64,000 bases of DNA from Conchocele bisecta (lineage: Eukaryota > Mollusca > Bivalvia > Lucinida > Thyasiridae). The notes beneath the pieces are model-generated. The model did no database searches, was not told where the DNA came from, and saw only the letters and a program-made list of their open reading frames with translations. Within the stretch, counting starts at the first letter, position 1; the number at the start of each line of letters is the position of its first letter. Below are positions 1 through 10,964 of the stretch, in pieces. Made by a program: the position numbers and the translations under genes. Location: assembly GCA_029237695.1 (NCBI GenBank), contig CM055277.1:44984242-45048241 (forward strand), in the 5' to 3' direction.

Positions 1-299
1 ACAGTCTACTTGCATACCATGTACATTATTAGTACATACTGTTTGTCAAGTTTTTGTAGTCTTGAACACTGTACACACATATTATACAATTCTACCACTG
101 CGTAGCTGCATACCAGCTGGTATTCCTTGATCAACATGTCTGTTTGTGAATGTTATCCTGTATCTTGTATGTGGTGTTGGACGAAAGAATGACTTCTGTA
201 TTCTAACTAATCACTTTAATATACATATAACATCATGACTGTTTACTAGTCTGGTTTAAGTAAAAGTGAGGGGCCACTGCAGCCGTGTGCTGGTATTAA
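1..299. other. No feature recognised
   Basis: AT-rich sequence without a coding-looking frame, an obvious inverted repeat, or similarity to any repeat family I could follow in this window. Confidence 0.5.
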
Positions 300-2795
300 A
301 TACATCAGGGGAACTAACCCTTACATATCATAAAACAATAGGTTATAGATATATACACTTAGCTGCAATGATAATTGCTTCATAAGAGTGATGTGATATA
401 TGAATATAACATATGCAAATATTGTCTTGTTAATGTATGCTATATGGTACATTGAGTTGCCATCTCCGCCATCTTTGTATGTACAAGCCAGCGTACAGTT
501 TCACTACTTCGTGCGTTTGACACATACAGCAAATAATAAGAAAGTAAACCAAATACAATTTGGTGCACTACATAATAGACATATATAACAACGGCAAGCT
601 ATAAATATTATGCCAGCAAACTATACAAAAGACGAGATATCTCAACATTTCTCCAATCAATCTCAAAATAATTTTTAACGTGTAAACTTTTCAATCTGAT
701 GCACATCCTATGTTAGTGTACACGTTGCCCATGGGTAAAGCCATATTTACTCCCATAGTAGGTGAGCAAACACCAGGGACAATACACTCATTAAACTGCT
801 TACATGTCACTGGATTTGATAGCTAATAACATAGTACAGTAGTGGGTATATATGGTATGTGTTGTGTGGTTTGCCAGGTAAAAAGTGATACACTGTGCGA
901 TGTTCTGTGTATGAGGCTATCTATAATGGTGGTTCATGTTGTTAATAACACAGGCACAAACCTGTCCAGAAAACAGACATAGTTTACAGTTGTGTGTAAT
1001 ATAATTGATAGGAGTCCGTTCTCCTGGAGTTTCTACATGTGACTAGCTACATTATATCATAAGTTCTACTTCACATTTTGAGTTCTTTGTCAAATGGCAG
1101 AACAGGTGAAACAGGCTGATGGCTGGAACCCACAAATATGTCCGACTTGGCCACTCCATGTGCCGTATAGGATACAGTAACGTGGCAGTATTCGCATGTA
1201 TGTTATACATATGGGCCGCGCCATACGAAAACCAGGCTTAATGACAACGTCATGAAAAGCGGTAAACGACGTCGGAAAAACGACGTTTCAAATTGTCTAG
1301 CGTCGCCGTAAAAGTTCACAGTTTGCCCTCCCATTTACGTTTACTGGTGTCAGTTAACATTAAGTGTGAACAGAAAACGGAAAATGATAACTTACTGAAA
1401 CTTTCACTAATACAATGTATGAGACGCGATACCTTGTACCTCGGTACACATGTTATGACGTCATGACTTGACGTCACGTACTTGTGACGTCATTGAACGT
1501 GAATACATGTTTTACGTTATGGCCATGGTGTTGTGACAAAATATTATAGCAAGGATACTTGCACGAGTTCCTCGCAGCATCAATGACTTATAAATGCTTC
1601 AGGCGCTGTACATTGTCGCCTAACTGACGTTCTTTGACATTTTTACTCTTTTTCGTCGGTTGTCCTTATGAATTCAAAATGGTGAACGCATAATTTAACT
1701 GGCTACATATCAGCGAAGTATTCGTTTACACTGCACTTTGATTCCTAAATAATCTTAAATATGAACAACCTAGTGTATGCCAACGATATTACCATCTATT
1801 ATCTTGGTAAATTTAGACCTTTGAACAATTCTATCTAGTACTTAGCGAATGATATGCCATTTAATGTCACTCATTTTATCACGAACGCAGCTATAAAATG
1901 ACATAAATATCCGGGGTTTGTATTGAATTTAAAATAAATGCATCAACATATTAATTGGAAATGTGATGGTCATAATCTTGCTTTTGTAGTCGTAAGTGCT
2001 TGTGTAGTATCAAATCATCAGTTTATCAATTGACTGCATAGCATAACAGGCGATGGTAATGCGATCCTCAAGAAAGACACATGGCGACAATAATAAGGTA
2101 TCACGCTACCAAATCTGCCCGGTATCGTGTTTTGTCACAAAGTTAATGTTGTAAGCGGCCTACTGCCTACTTTAAAATATGTCGTCGCATACGAAATGTT
2201 AAATGATGTCGCTATTATTCCCCAAAATTATTTCAGACAGCAGCAAACAACAGGGAAATGCCTCACTTTGCTTTATTTGAAAATTATTCATAAATTGCGT
2301 TACTTGGGCCGCAATCCAAAACATGAATGTTACATTAGCAACTGCAACACGAGCCATAAACATTATTTTCATACTTTGTCTTGGCCTAATGGGAGACACT
2401 TGGCCAGGCTACGAGACATCCAAATTTGGTTGACATGCGATAAAAGATGACAACTCTATAGGACTTTTCCGGATCAACACCCCTTGTATACGCCGTTGAT
2501 AAAAACGTCGTAATTTCGACGTCATTGATCTAAAACGTCGTATAAGTTTTTACCACGCGTCATAAAACTACTTCTAAAATGAAACATAATTGGGATACAT
2601 TGATAATTTTGGCGGCATATGGCTTTTAAAAGATGTACAATTCAGAATACGCGAAAAAGTAAAAAATTAAAATGTTGTCATTAAGCCCGGTTTTCGCACG
2701 GCGCGGCTCATATATTCTATCACATTTACGAAGCAATTATATTTGAATCAAACGATGATCATGTATAGAACGGGTCCTTAGCACAGTACTATTAA
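300..2795. mobile_element. TIR element (family B), interrupted by a nested element
   Basis: The left part (about 340-850) and the right part (about 1085-1212 plus 2710-2795) are inverted copies of the same sequence family: 'ataattgcttc' with a 'cacatggagtggcc'-type motif on the left, and 'ggccactccatgtg' with 'gaagcaattat' on the right. The same arrangement recurs at 8614-9475. This is a non-autonomous DNA element of roughly 1 kb once the nested 1.5-kb insertion (1213-2709) is removed. No open frame in it looks coding. The outer limits are approximate, judged from where similarity to the other copies stops. Confidence 0.5.
1213..2709. mobile_element. 1.5-kb TIR element nested in family B
   Basis: The ends are inverted repeats of about 37 bp: left 'gggccgcgccatacgaaaac', right the complement of 'gagccgcgccgtgcgaaaac', both continuing as 'ggcttaatgacaac'. 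The insertion splits a family B copy between '...ttatacatat' and 'atattctatcac'. The uninterrupted family copy near 9390 has 'catatataccatcac', which fits a 2-bp AT (or TA-like) target duplication at 1211-1212 and 2710-2711. The interior holds repeated 'acgtcgt/acgacgt' motifs. The 107-residue frame at 2127-2450 shows no domain. Probably non-autonomous; superfamily unknown. Confidence 0.65.
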
Positions 2796-3154
2796 ATTAC
2801 TCGGCAGGATGAATGTATATGGTGCTTTATCTTAAATTTTGCAAACAATCTTTATAATACTTTCACAGTTATTTATAAACCCTGGATATGTTGAAATGAT
2901 AAGGTCTTTTTAGCATTTGGATACATGCACACACACATTCGCACCAACCAGCTCTGTTTATAACAATACGTAACCTTCAACTTGAACGTTAGAGCCACAC
3001 GTGGAAGACTCGGACCTATGGCATGAATGGGGTTTGGCCGAGAGGTTACGAGTGCTGGAATCATTCCTTGACTTAATACTGACACGTCTAGTTTATAACT
3101 AAATGTAATTTGTAAAGTGTTTCATTATTAATGCAAGCATAATTGTGGCGGTGC
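2796..3154. other. No feature recognised
   Basis: AT-rich unique-looking sequence. The short minus-strand frame at 2873-3085 has no recognisable content. Confidence 0.5.
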
Positions 3155-3250
3155 CTTGATAAATGGGGCTTATGCATTTTGCGACCAGTATAGATCCAGA
3201 TCAGCCTGTGCATCCGCAGTCAGATCAGGATCTGCACTGTTCGCCAAAAA
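3155..3250. repeat. Fragment of the 'ctgtgactggag' MITE family
   Basis: Contains 'aaatggggcttatg', 'gcgaccagt' and 'gatcaggatctgcactgttcgc', all shared with the fuller copies at 3318-3546, 24564-24778 and 30302-30506. Both termini look truncated or diverged. Confidence 0.45.
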
Positions 3251-3317
3251 ATATTTACGTTCACAGACCTTGTTGTTGTGCTATAACAATTTGAAGCTTT
3301 GTATTATGTATATGTAG

Positions 3318-3546
3318 CTGTGACTGGAGAAATGGGGCTTATGGGATTTGTAACCAGTGTAGCTCCTGATCAAATAGCGCACTCATGTACCCTGATAGCA
3401 ATCTACATGTATACACTTGATTGGTGAAGCGGGTGTTTCATTGATGGAATGATGAACAATGCAGATCTGATCAGACTGCATATGCACAGGCTGATCTGGA
3501 CATACACTGGTGACAAATTTCACAAGCCCCATTTCTCCAGTCACAG
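3318..3546. mobile_element. MITE, 'ctgtgactggag' family
   Basis: About 229 bp bounded by a roughly 40-bp TIR: it begins ctgtgactggagaaatgggg and ends with the matching inverted copy (...ccccatttctccagtcacag). The middle carries 'gcagatctgatcagactgca'. The same unit is found at 6322-6936 (interrupted), 24564-24778 and 30302-30506. It is non-coding and short, so a non-autonomous DNA transposon is the natural reading. Confidence 0.7.
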
Positions 3547-3611
3547 TCGCATAATAGACACTACAGATTTCATAATATTTTCTTTTGTGATCGTTTACAC
3601 GCAATGTAAAC

Positions 3612-3751
3612 ATTTATTATGCTCCCTATGGGAGGGGGCATATTGCATTGCTCTTGACGTTCCGTACGTCTGTCCGTCCGTCCGTCCGTGTACATTTACG
3701 TCGAAAAGTGTGTAAGAGTTTCTCTCCCCTTCCAACATGTAATATCTTCAA
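3612..3751 (+). repeat. Start of a mollusc-type dispersed repeat, cut by the gap
   Basis: The 'ctccctatgggagggggcat' module followed by gtccgtccgtccgtcc is a common opening of dispersed repeats in bivalve genomes (recognition, not search). It runs directly into the run of N. Confidence 0.4.
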
Positions 3752-4251
3752 NNNNNNNNNNNNNNNNNNNNNNNNNNNNNNNNNNNNNNNNNNNNNNNNN
3801 NNNNNNNNNNNNNNNNNNNNNNNNNNNNNNNNNNNNNNNNNNNNNNNNNNNNNNNNNNNNNNNNNNNNNNNNNNNNNNNNNNNNNNNNNNNNNNNNNNNN
3901 NNNNNNNNNNNNNNNNNNNNNNNNNNNNNNNNNNNNNNNNNNNNNNNNNNNNNNNNNNNNNNNNNNNNNNNNNNNNNNNNNNNNNNNNNNNNNNNNNNNN
4001 NNNNNNNNNNNNNNNNNNNNNNNNNNNNNNNNNNNNNNNNNNNNNNNNNNNNNNNNNNNNNNNNNNNNNNNNNNNNNNNNNNNNNNNNNNNNNNNNNNNN
4101 NNNNNNNNNNNNNNNNNNNNNNNNNNNNNNNNNNNNNNNNNNNNNNNNNNNNNNNNNNNNNNNNNNNNNNNNNNNNNNNNNNNNNNNNNNNNNNNNNNNN
4201 NNNNNNNNNNNNNNNNNNNNNNNNNNNNNNNNNNNNNNNNNNNNNNNNNNN
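3752..4251. other. Assembly gap (500 N)
   Basis: Exactly 500 N. Reading frames spanning it are artefacts. The round number suggests a scaffolding placeholder rather than a measured size. Confidence 0.99.
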
Positions 4252-4305
4252 ATCACATTAGCACAGCATCACACATTGAATCTGTACCGAGTTTCTAACA
4301 AATTC

Positions 4306-4382
4306 TTAGTTGCGAACGGTAACTCTTGCAATTTACCCGGACGGTACAGGAATAGATTGCAAGAGATACCGTTCGCAACTAA
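4306..4382. repeat. Short imperfect palindrome
   Basis: Arms of about 28 nt: ttagttgcgaacggta plus ctcttgcaat on the left, and the inverse on the right (attgcaagag ... taccgttcgcaactaa). The loop is about 22 nt. No link to a named family. Confidence 0.6.
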
Positions 4383-4733
4383 CAAGTTCTCTGAAGCGGT
4401 TACATCTAGTTATTTATTTGTACATTACCACCTGCGCTAAAGTTGCCAACATTTCGGTGGTTTAGTATTATAAGGCCGCAAGTGAAACATCACAGTTTTG
4501 AGTAAAACGAAAAAAAAACACTGTCTAACATATATATTAATGTAAATACGTTTAGATACTTTGCACATATTAATCTGTACATCTTTAACTTATTATTCAC
4601 AGTTTTGTATGTTTTCAATTTCAGTCACAAAAGGTCATATCTGCCACTTCCGCGTGTAGTCAGAGAAGGTCGTATCTGCCACTTAAGACAATATGTTCCA
4701 TTACATAGCTATTCAAGAAATATACATAATTCA

Positions 4734-4943
4734 GTAATAGAAGATGCAACCTCGAAACTCGAAATGTTCCAACGGGCTGCATGGTGGGTTTCTAACCGTT
4801 ATCATAGTACATCAAGTGCTACTGATATGCTGCACAGTCTGAGATGGAGGTCACTTGAACAAAGGAGAGTCGATGCCAGACTGAGCATGCTCTACAAAAT
4901 TAGACACGGTCTTGCAGCCATCACCAAGAATATATACCTATAA
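4734..4943 (+). pseudogene. Non-LTR retrotransposon fragment (C-terminal part of RT polyprotein)
   Basis: About 69 codons read as the segment that follows the RT domain in CR1/Jockey/I-type LINEs: 'KLEMFQRAA' then 'SLRWRSLEQRR' and 'ARLSMLYKIRHG'. In those families this stretch contains the conserved 'lq+raar' and 'W.sLe.RR...rl.mlykI' pattern. The frame ends in a stop at 4943. Sequence upstream (4605-4733) is in the same frame but not recognisable. It is a 5'-truncated relic. The clade cannot be fixed from this piece alone. Confidence 0.75.
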
Positions 4944-4994
4944 AACATATTTATACCGCAACCAGCGTCTGAAGTAACCTAATAAAGGGGGCCG

Positions 4995-5103
4995 AATAAA
5001 CATCATCTATATTCGCTACTAACCGTATATACATCAAAGTAGCATAATAAACATCATCTATATTCGCTACTAACCGTATATACATCAAAGTAGCATAATA
5101 AAC
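4995..5103 (+). repeat. 51-bp direct tandem duplication
   Basis: 'aataaacatcatctatattc' starts at 4995 and again at 5046, and 'aataaac' starts once more at 5097, giving two essentially identical 51-bp units. Confidence 0.9.
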
Positions 5104-5229
5104 TTGCACTTTTGTTTTGGTGCTCAGTTTGCATATACTTGCAATGTAACCGGGTACCAGCCGTACTAGCTGTATTTTCTCAACTTTGACCTCTCGTCAT
5201 GTGACCAGTGTGTTCAAAATAGCAGTGTC

Positions 5230-5690
5230 TCACTTCACCTCAATAGTGTTGGAATAATTTTAGAATTACTGGACCGATTTTCACAAACTAACTCTTGTTT
5301 TCTTAGTTAGACCATTTCCAAGCTATCTAGTTGGGTTTCGGAGTGAATTTCTAAAAACAGTTGTTTTTTTACCAGCTTCTCGAGCTCCTCCACCTTGTCA
5401 AAACTGTTCCACTTCAAATCGATTTTTCGCAATAATTTCAAATTACCGGACCGATTTGAACAAACTAACTCTTGTTTTCTAAGTTAGACCATTTCCAAGC
5501 TATCTAGCCGGGTTTCGGAGTGAATTTCTAAAAACAGTTGTTTTTTACCAGCTTCTAGAGCTCCTCCACCTTGTCAAAACTGTCCCACTTCAAATCGATT
5601 TTCCGCAATAATTTCAGAATTACCGGACCGATTTGAACAAACTAGCTCTTGTTTTCTTATTTGAAGCATGGTTTTGGGGCGAATTTATGA
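5230..5690 (+). repeat. Tandem repeat, 177-bp period, about 2.6 copies
   Basis: 'aaactaactcttgttttct' (variant 'aaactagctcttg' in the third copy) begins at 5285, 5462 and 5639, a period of 177 bp each time. Each unit also carries 'accatttccaagctatctag', 'gtgaatttctaaaaacagtt' and 'gagctcctccaccttgtcaa'. No coding capacity. The period is close to nucleosomal length, as with many satellites. Confidence 0.9.
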
Positions 5691-5811
5691 AATAAAATGT
5701 TTTCCGTACTGCTCCTTGTCCTCCTCATCCAAGACGGCCGTAATGACGTCAGTCAGACAACATTACGTTACGTCATAAATCAACGTGACGTAAACGTAAA
5801 ATGGGTTGCAG

Positions 5812-5972
5812 TATAAAGTAAATACATGGTTAGTGCCTTAGAATATAAAATATATTCGGTTTCGCCCCGACAACTTTATTGGGGCTCGCTAAAGCTCGCC
5901 CCAATAAAGCTGTCTAAGGCTCAACCGAATATATTTTATATTCTAAGGCACTAACCATCTATTTACTATATA
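5812..5972. mobile_element. Foldback element, roughly 75-nt arms
   Basis: Near-perfect inverted repeat of about 160 bp: 'ggttagtgccttagaatata' on the left returns inverted on the right. The tip is ctcgctaaagctcgc (5885-5899) inside 'gggg...cccc'. The same 15-nt tip sits at the centre of a different palindrome at 52264-52367. Confidence 0.85.
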
Positions 5973-6321
5973 GAGGATCTCAAACGAGTTTCCATTTGAT
6001 GTTAGAGTTATGAAATGAGTCACGCACAATGTATGTATCGAGCCGCTGGCAATTTCAAATAGAAACTAGTTTGAGAATCTGTTTTATCACATGATTTAAC
6101 ACAACCAAGGAACAGAATACTTTGGAGATATCCAACACGTTTCAGTCAGAAGACACCATTGACTATTTTCCACTCAAGTTGAAAATCTCCACGGAGAAAA
6201 ATAGTTTAATACTACGAGTAGCAACAAAATATTATAAATATGCGATAGTATAGGTTCCCGTTCTTTGTAAACACTTCGTATTACCAAATGGGAGCGTATT
6301 TTAAAAATGGTAGTGATTTTA

Positions 6322-6936
6322 CTGTGACTGGAGATACGTGGCATGTGGGATTTATACGGAAGCCCATTAGGGCCACTTCACATTTTTTTAATTTCCATTT
6401 ATTCAAGATGTTTTCTTTAATTTTCAAGTTATTTTGAAAAGATCTTGAAAATTCAAGAAAAGATCTTGAAAATTCAAGAAAAGATCTTGAAAATTCAAGA
6501 AAGAACTTGAAAATTAAAGAAAACATCTTGAAAACAAGATGTTTTCTTGAATTTTCAAGTTCTTTTCTTGAATTTTCAAGATCTTTTCTTGAATTTTCAA
6601 GAAAAGATCTTTAAAATTCAAGAAAAGAACTTGAAAATTCAAGAAAACATCTGGAAAATTCAATAAAAGATCTCGAAAATTCAAGAAAAGATAAAAAAAA
6701 AAAGTGAAGTGGCCCTAATGGGCTTCCGTAGATCTATGACCAGTGTAGCTCCTGGTCAAATAACAGACTCCTGTAGCCTGATAACGATTTATACTGCTTG
6801 TTAATTAGAAGCATGATGCGTGTATGATGTATATAATGGCAAACCATTCAGATCCTGATCAGACTGTGCGAATGTACCGGCTGCTCTGGATTTACACTGA
6901 CCGCAACACTCACATGTCCCACTTCTCCAGTCACAG
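6322..6936. mobile_element. MITE 'ctgtgactggag' family, split by a hairpin element
   Basis: The left end (ctgtgactggag, 6322) and right end (ctccagtcacag, 6936) belong to the same family as 3318-3546. The unit is interrupted at the 'gggattt' / 'gaccagtgtagctcc' junction by the 376-bp element at 6355-6730, so the inserted element is the younger one. Confidence 0.75.
6355..6730. mobile_element. 376-bp hairpin MITE with 'ttgaaaattcaag' core
   Basis: Perfect TIR starting tacggaagcccattagggcc and continuing as acttcac, with its exact inverse at the right end. The interior is a self-complementary run of 'cttgaaaattcaagaaaagat' variants, so the whole element can fold into one long stem. The 81-residue minus-strand frame over it is low-complexity (repeated FLEFSRS) and not a gene. 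Confidence 0.85.
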
Positions 6937-7534
6937 CCACATCATGCACATATGTGCATATGTCTGTCTGTGTGGAGCGTGAGTGTGATCACTGAGTACA
7001 GTCTCAGAGACAGGTTGATAGTCCCACGCCCTCGTCTGACCCAAGACAAAAGTAATGCTTACAAGTTTGGATATAGAACATCGTCGGTGCCGCAAACTTT
7101 CTCGTTGCTTGTTGGGGTGGTAATGCAGTCAACGTAACTCAGGTAGGAGCACATGATATTGGCCACAATCTGCAATGAATAGTTGTTGTTGTTGGTTGGT
7201 ATACGTGTTTGTGTTTGTATTGTTGCAACCACGAAACGGCTACTTTACACATGGCTGCATATTTCTGCCATTCACATACCGCGATGGCGTGATAGCGTCT
7301 AAATAGACCTATTACGCCTCATTTTTCGTCTTAGCTTCATCATTATACTGTCAAGACGACTTTCAAAATGAGATTTATATCGGGTGGATAAAATACCCCT
7401 TGATATTCATATACATGTATCTCATATATATATAGTGTTAGAGACCGGATATAAACATTTGCTTATATAAACTTTTCACTTTCTTAGGCCCTTTTCGTAC
7501 CCTTAATTGATATGATCATATTTTTATTCATAAG
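6937..7534. other. No gene; unique-looking sequence
   Basis: A short plus-strand frame at 6952-7137 has no recognisable domain. AT-rich, no clear repeat. Confidence 0.4.
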
Positions 7535-7700
7535 TACATGTACATACAATCCCAGTATTTAGTCGGTACACAACTGGGTGGACTGAAGCAGTGTGGATAA
7601 AGTGTCTTGCTCAAGGACACAACCCACGCCTCCGTAAGGCTCGAACCAACGACCGTAATATCAGCAGTCCGATGCCTCAGACCGCTCGACCACGCGCTCA
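7535..7700 (-). mobile_element. tRNA-derived SINE
   Basis: Read on the minus strand, a tRNA-like head begins near 7700. It has an A-box-like 'tggtcgagcggt' (complement of 7681-7692) and a B-box 'ggttcgagcc' (complement of 7638-7647). It continues into a core, 'ttgtgtccttgagcaagaca', resembling the conserved central domain of several invertebrate SINE families. A Pol III internal promoter is therefore present. The tail near 7535 is AT-rich. It is not a tRNA gene: there is no closed acceptor stem after the T arm. Confidence 0.7.
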
Positions 7701-8255
7701 TATACTACATTTACTATGTAAAGTATCTCAGTATCATTCTGGAAGTCGGCGTGACGTATCACTAGTCACGTGACCCGATATGTTTCGGGTTAATCGAAAC
7801 ATTTCCCTCTAAAATACATCATTTTTATGCCAGAATATTTCACATTTGGACTAAGAAACTACTAAATGGTGATAAGACTATTTTTTAATGATTTAACATT
7901 ATAAATCTGCATTTAAATTTGATTTAGTGATTGGAATTTAGTTGTTTGAAGCATTCAAAAATGATTAAATTATATAGGAAAACGGGTCAGACTTCCCCCT
8001 GCACTCCTCGACAGGGGAGATAATTATAACCTGCAGTCCGTCTTCCAGAATTCGTTATAGTATCAAGTTATGCAATTATCTAAATATTTCAACTCTATAC
8101 TTTTAAAATGATATTAAATTTTGTGGCGCAGAAATAAGAAAATAGTGATTCCAAAAAGCAAATGTCGAAATTCATTGAATACTAAAACATGGAATATTCG
8201 ACGAAGTAAACCGTCATGTCAACTTCTTCAGGGTTGACTTTATCGAATATGACCT
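7701..8255. other. No feature recognised
   Basis: AT-rich sequence with no persuasive frame or repeat. Confidence 0.4.
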
Positions 8256-8613
8256 AATAATTCCAGCACAAAAATATTTACACAATTCTCTAACATTTGA
8301 TTGGTCCGTAGCAAGTCTCTGTCCAAAATTTATATCCCAGTAAACTCCCATGCCGAACTACTTTCCGTAACCGTCAGGCGCAGTTAAAATAATTCTTAAG
8401 AAAACGGAAAATAAACACATTTTCTTGATGGATTTATTTCAAATGCTGGAATTATAAGGAATTAATGGCCTTTTTGTGGAATTTATGGGGGATATAAACT
8501 TGGAAAAGTCGCGGGAATACTGGACGAGGCCTTCCGGCCTTCGTCCAGTATTCCCGCGACTTTTCCAAGTTTATACCCCGATAAATTCCACAAAAATGCC
8601 ATTCATACCTATA
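8256..8613 (-). mobile_element. Hairpin-plus-tail element (HT family), inverted copy
   Basis: A roughly 145-bp, almost perfect hairpin (8465-8610) has arms with 'ggaatttat' and 'aacttggaaaagtcgcggga' and the tip 'ggccttccggcc'. It joins a roughly 205-bp tail bounded by 'ataattccagca' and 'tgctggaatta'. The same hairpin-and-tail unit occurs at 22106-22464, 26414-26752 and 52671-53028, here in the opposite orientation. No coding capacity. Confidence 0.85.
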
Positions 8614-9475
8614 ATGCAGTAGCATCATACATGTGTGTATAAAGTGTATCTGACCTTGTTCTTCTTAGTGTTTTTAATACAGAACATTCAGTTTCCATCT
8701 CCGCCATTTTAGTTTGCATCGGACAGTTTAAACCACGGGGAGCGTTTGACACATACAGCAAATAATATAGCAGAAAATATAATAACATGTTGTGTAATAT
8801 GTCCCACATATATATGACGACAACATCCTATTAATATTATTTCAGCAGACTACACAGAAAGCTAGATATCTGAGCTCACAACATATGCATTGGACTATTT
8901 TTCAATGTGTAAAATGTCAAGCTGATGAACAGTCTATTATTAAAAGAACATCTGTCACAAGCAAAGGCTTATTTACTCGCATAGTAGGCAAGTAGACAAT
9001 AGTGACAATACACTCAGATAACTGCTTACAAGTCACTGGATTCGATACCGTATGTATGGTAATACAGGCATACTCACTGTATTGTGTATTGTTGTTACTG
9101 TTACACAGTCGTTACTGAATTCTCAAACAGATTAAAACAAAGGGTCAACAAACCATTCAGACATCAGATAATGTATATAACTTCGTTGAAAACAACGCAT
9201 AGCACGCTGTTCCCTGATGTCTTCCGATCATGTTACTTCACCTTTTTATTCATGTGTTTGTCATATAATCATTGGGATGTGTCAAACGCCACAATATGTA
9301 AAACGGGACGATGGCTTGTACATAATAAGATGGCCAACATGGCAACTCCATGCACCGTTTAGGATATAGTAAGAATAAAGTGTTACTTATGTTATGCATA
9401 TATACCATCACATTTACAAAGCAATTATACATGAATAATAGTATGATCAGGGGGCCAACGGGTCATTAAGCATAG
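8614..9475. mobile_element. TIR element, family B, second copy
   Basis: The left arm (about 8660-9060: 'gcgtttgacacatacagcaa', 'agatatctgagc', 'cttacaagtcactgga') parallels 366-830. The right arm (9265-9475: 'gatgtgtcaaacgcc', 'atggcaactccatg', 'aagcaattata') is its inverse. The left end abuts the HT element, which probably inserted into it. Non-coding. Confidence 0.5.
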
Positions 9476-9985
9476 AATAGATGTGCTAAAATATACAAAT
9501 TCGCATGTCCGATATTGACTGATCTCTTTATGTCAGTTACTAGTAGCCCAGTACTGGTGTATTTTTGACCCCGAAGAATATCTAAACTATATGTCTCAGA
9601 AACGACTGAAGGTATATATAATGCTGCAAGTTGGAGTGTATAAATATAAATGTTTTATCACCCTACATCTTCATTACTGCAATCGAAATACTACCCAAAG
9701 CAATTATAAACGAAACAGGAGTGAAAATCAGTGACTTTAGAAATTAAACACGCAATGTTTTCTATGATGCAAGTTTTATGACGGAGGGTACACATACATC
9801 TTCATACATCAAAAATTAATATACATAATTGGTGAATTTAGTCAAATGCATGGCATCAAGCTTAAAACAAAACAATCTACTGTAATACGAATGGGCGCTT
9901 TAAAATATACAAATATTACCTTATTTCCCGACAATAATATTTATATGGACTTCGAATATTGTAAAAACACTAAGAATTACATTCT
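9476..9985. other. No feature recognised
   Basis: AT-rich, no persuasive frame. Confidence 0.4.
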
Positions 9986-9989
9986 GAAA

Positions 9990-10535
9990 TGATAACATTG
10001 CTGCTCACGAATATAATACACTCTCGAAAATAAGTCCGAACAGTGCCTTGATAAGTGGAAACATAGCAAAGTAAGTTTAGTCGGTAAAATTACTGTGATC
10101 AAGACATTTGCAACGCCAACATGATTATACCCACTTACAGTTCTGCAATACCCTCTAGAAAATATGATTAAGCAAATTAAAACACCCATTATTTCATTTT
10201 TGTCGGACGATAAGCCCGATAAAATAAACAGAAATACGATTTGTCAATCTTATGAAAAGAGCTGTCTTAAAATGTTAGCCATACATGTATATACAGTTTC
10301 GTAACTTCGATAAGCGCTTCATGGGTGAAAAGAATATGTGACGCAACGAACATCGGTAGATGGAAAACGATTTATGAAAACAGATTTGAAAGATATGGTG
10401 GAACTGTTATTTTTAAATGTAACATAAAACCAGAAGACGTAAAGCATATCAGCAATGACAGAACATTTTAAAATGTTTTGAACGCTTGGGCCTGTACAAT
10501 CTATTATGAAAAAAGAACGTAATTGTATCTAAGGA
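9990..10535 (+). pseudogene. L1/Tx1-like LINE fragment (end of RT and post-RT region)
   Basis: One plus-strand frame, too broken to score as a long ORF, reads as the thumb and post-RT region of L1/Tx1-type elements. It contains 'CLDKWKHSKVSLVGKITVIK' followed by 'YPLTVLQYP', then 'DKPDKINR' and 'SYEKSCLKML'. After a short gap come 'ASWVKRI', 'GRWKTIYE' and 'YGGTVIFKCN'. The match to the family pattern ('l.lvGKitviKtfalpkliYpl', 'nKpdKikR', 'lkasWvkR', 'yGg...f.cn') is clear by eye. A TGA interrupts the frame after 'FATPT' and a TAA lies near 10470. Dead relic. Confidence 0.75.
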
Positions 10536-10964
10536 AATCATTTCGAATATCACTAATTCGTGGTCAAGTAAACGCGTTTCGGTGTCCGGTTATCAGTTTT
10601 TCGTTTCCGATTGACAGCTTACGGTTTAAAAACGTGTACGGTTGCGGGTAGTCTAGCGCTGTCATCAATGAATAGCATTTTCTGGCAACGAACAAGGACG
10701 AAATATGTAATAACTATGTTGTGTTTACCACACATTTTCCTATTAGTTAAAAGGAGAGGAATTCACATATGTGTAAAAGCTTGCTTTCTAATCCTATTCT
10801 CAATTGTTTGTATATATATCTCACTTCCTCCCATAATTTGAAATAAATATTGTTTAAACTATTAGTTAAAAGAGGATGATGGATAAGTTATTTAATTGGA
10901 TGTGGGTGCAACCAATATCAGTTTGTAAACTTACCCAACTTTACAGCTGCAGTAGGAATCCCAC
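10536..10964. other. No feature recognised
   Basis: Frames at 10611-10841 and 10876-11064 contain no known pattern. The first may be a further diverged continuation of the upstream LINE. Confidence 0.35.

Noticed and set aside
3648..4440. Frames of 186-250 residues across the N run
   Set aside because: Almost entirely X from the 500-N gap.
6281..6526. 81-residue minus frame with FLEFSRS repeats
   Set aside because: Product of the self-complementary repeat in the hairpin MITE.
7630..7700. Functional tRNA gene on the minus strand
   Set aside because: A- and B-box-like words are present, but no closed acceptor stem; the sequence runs into a SINE core.
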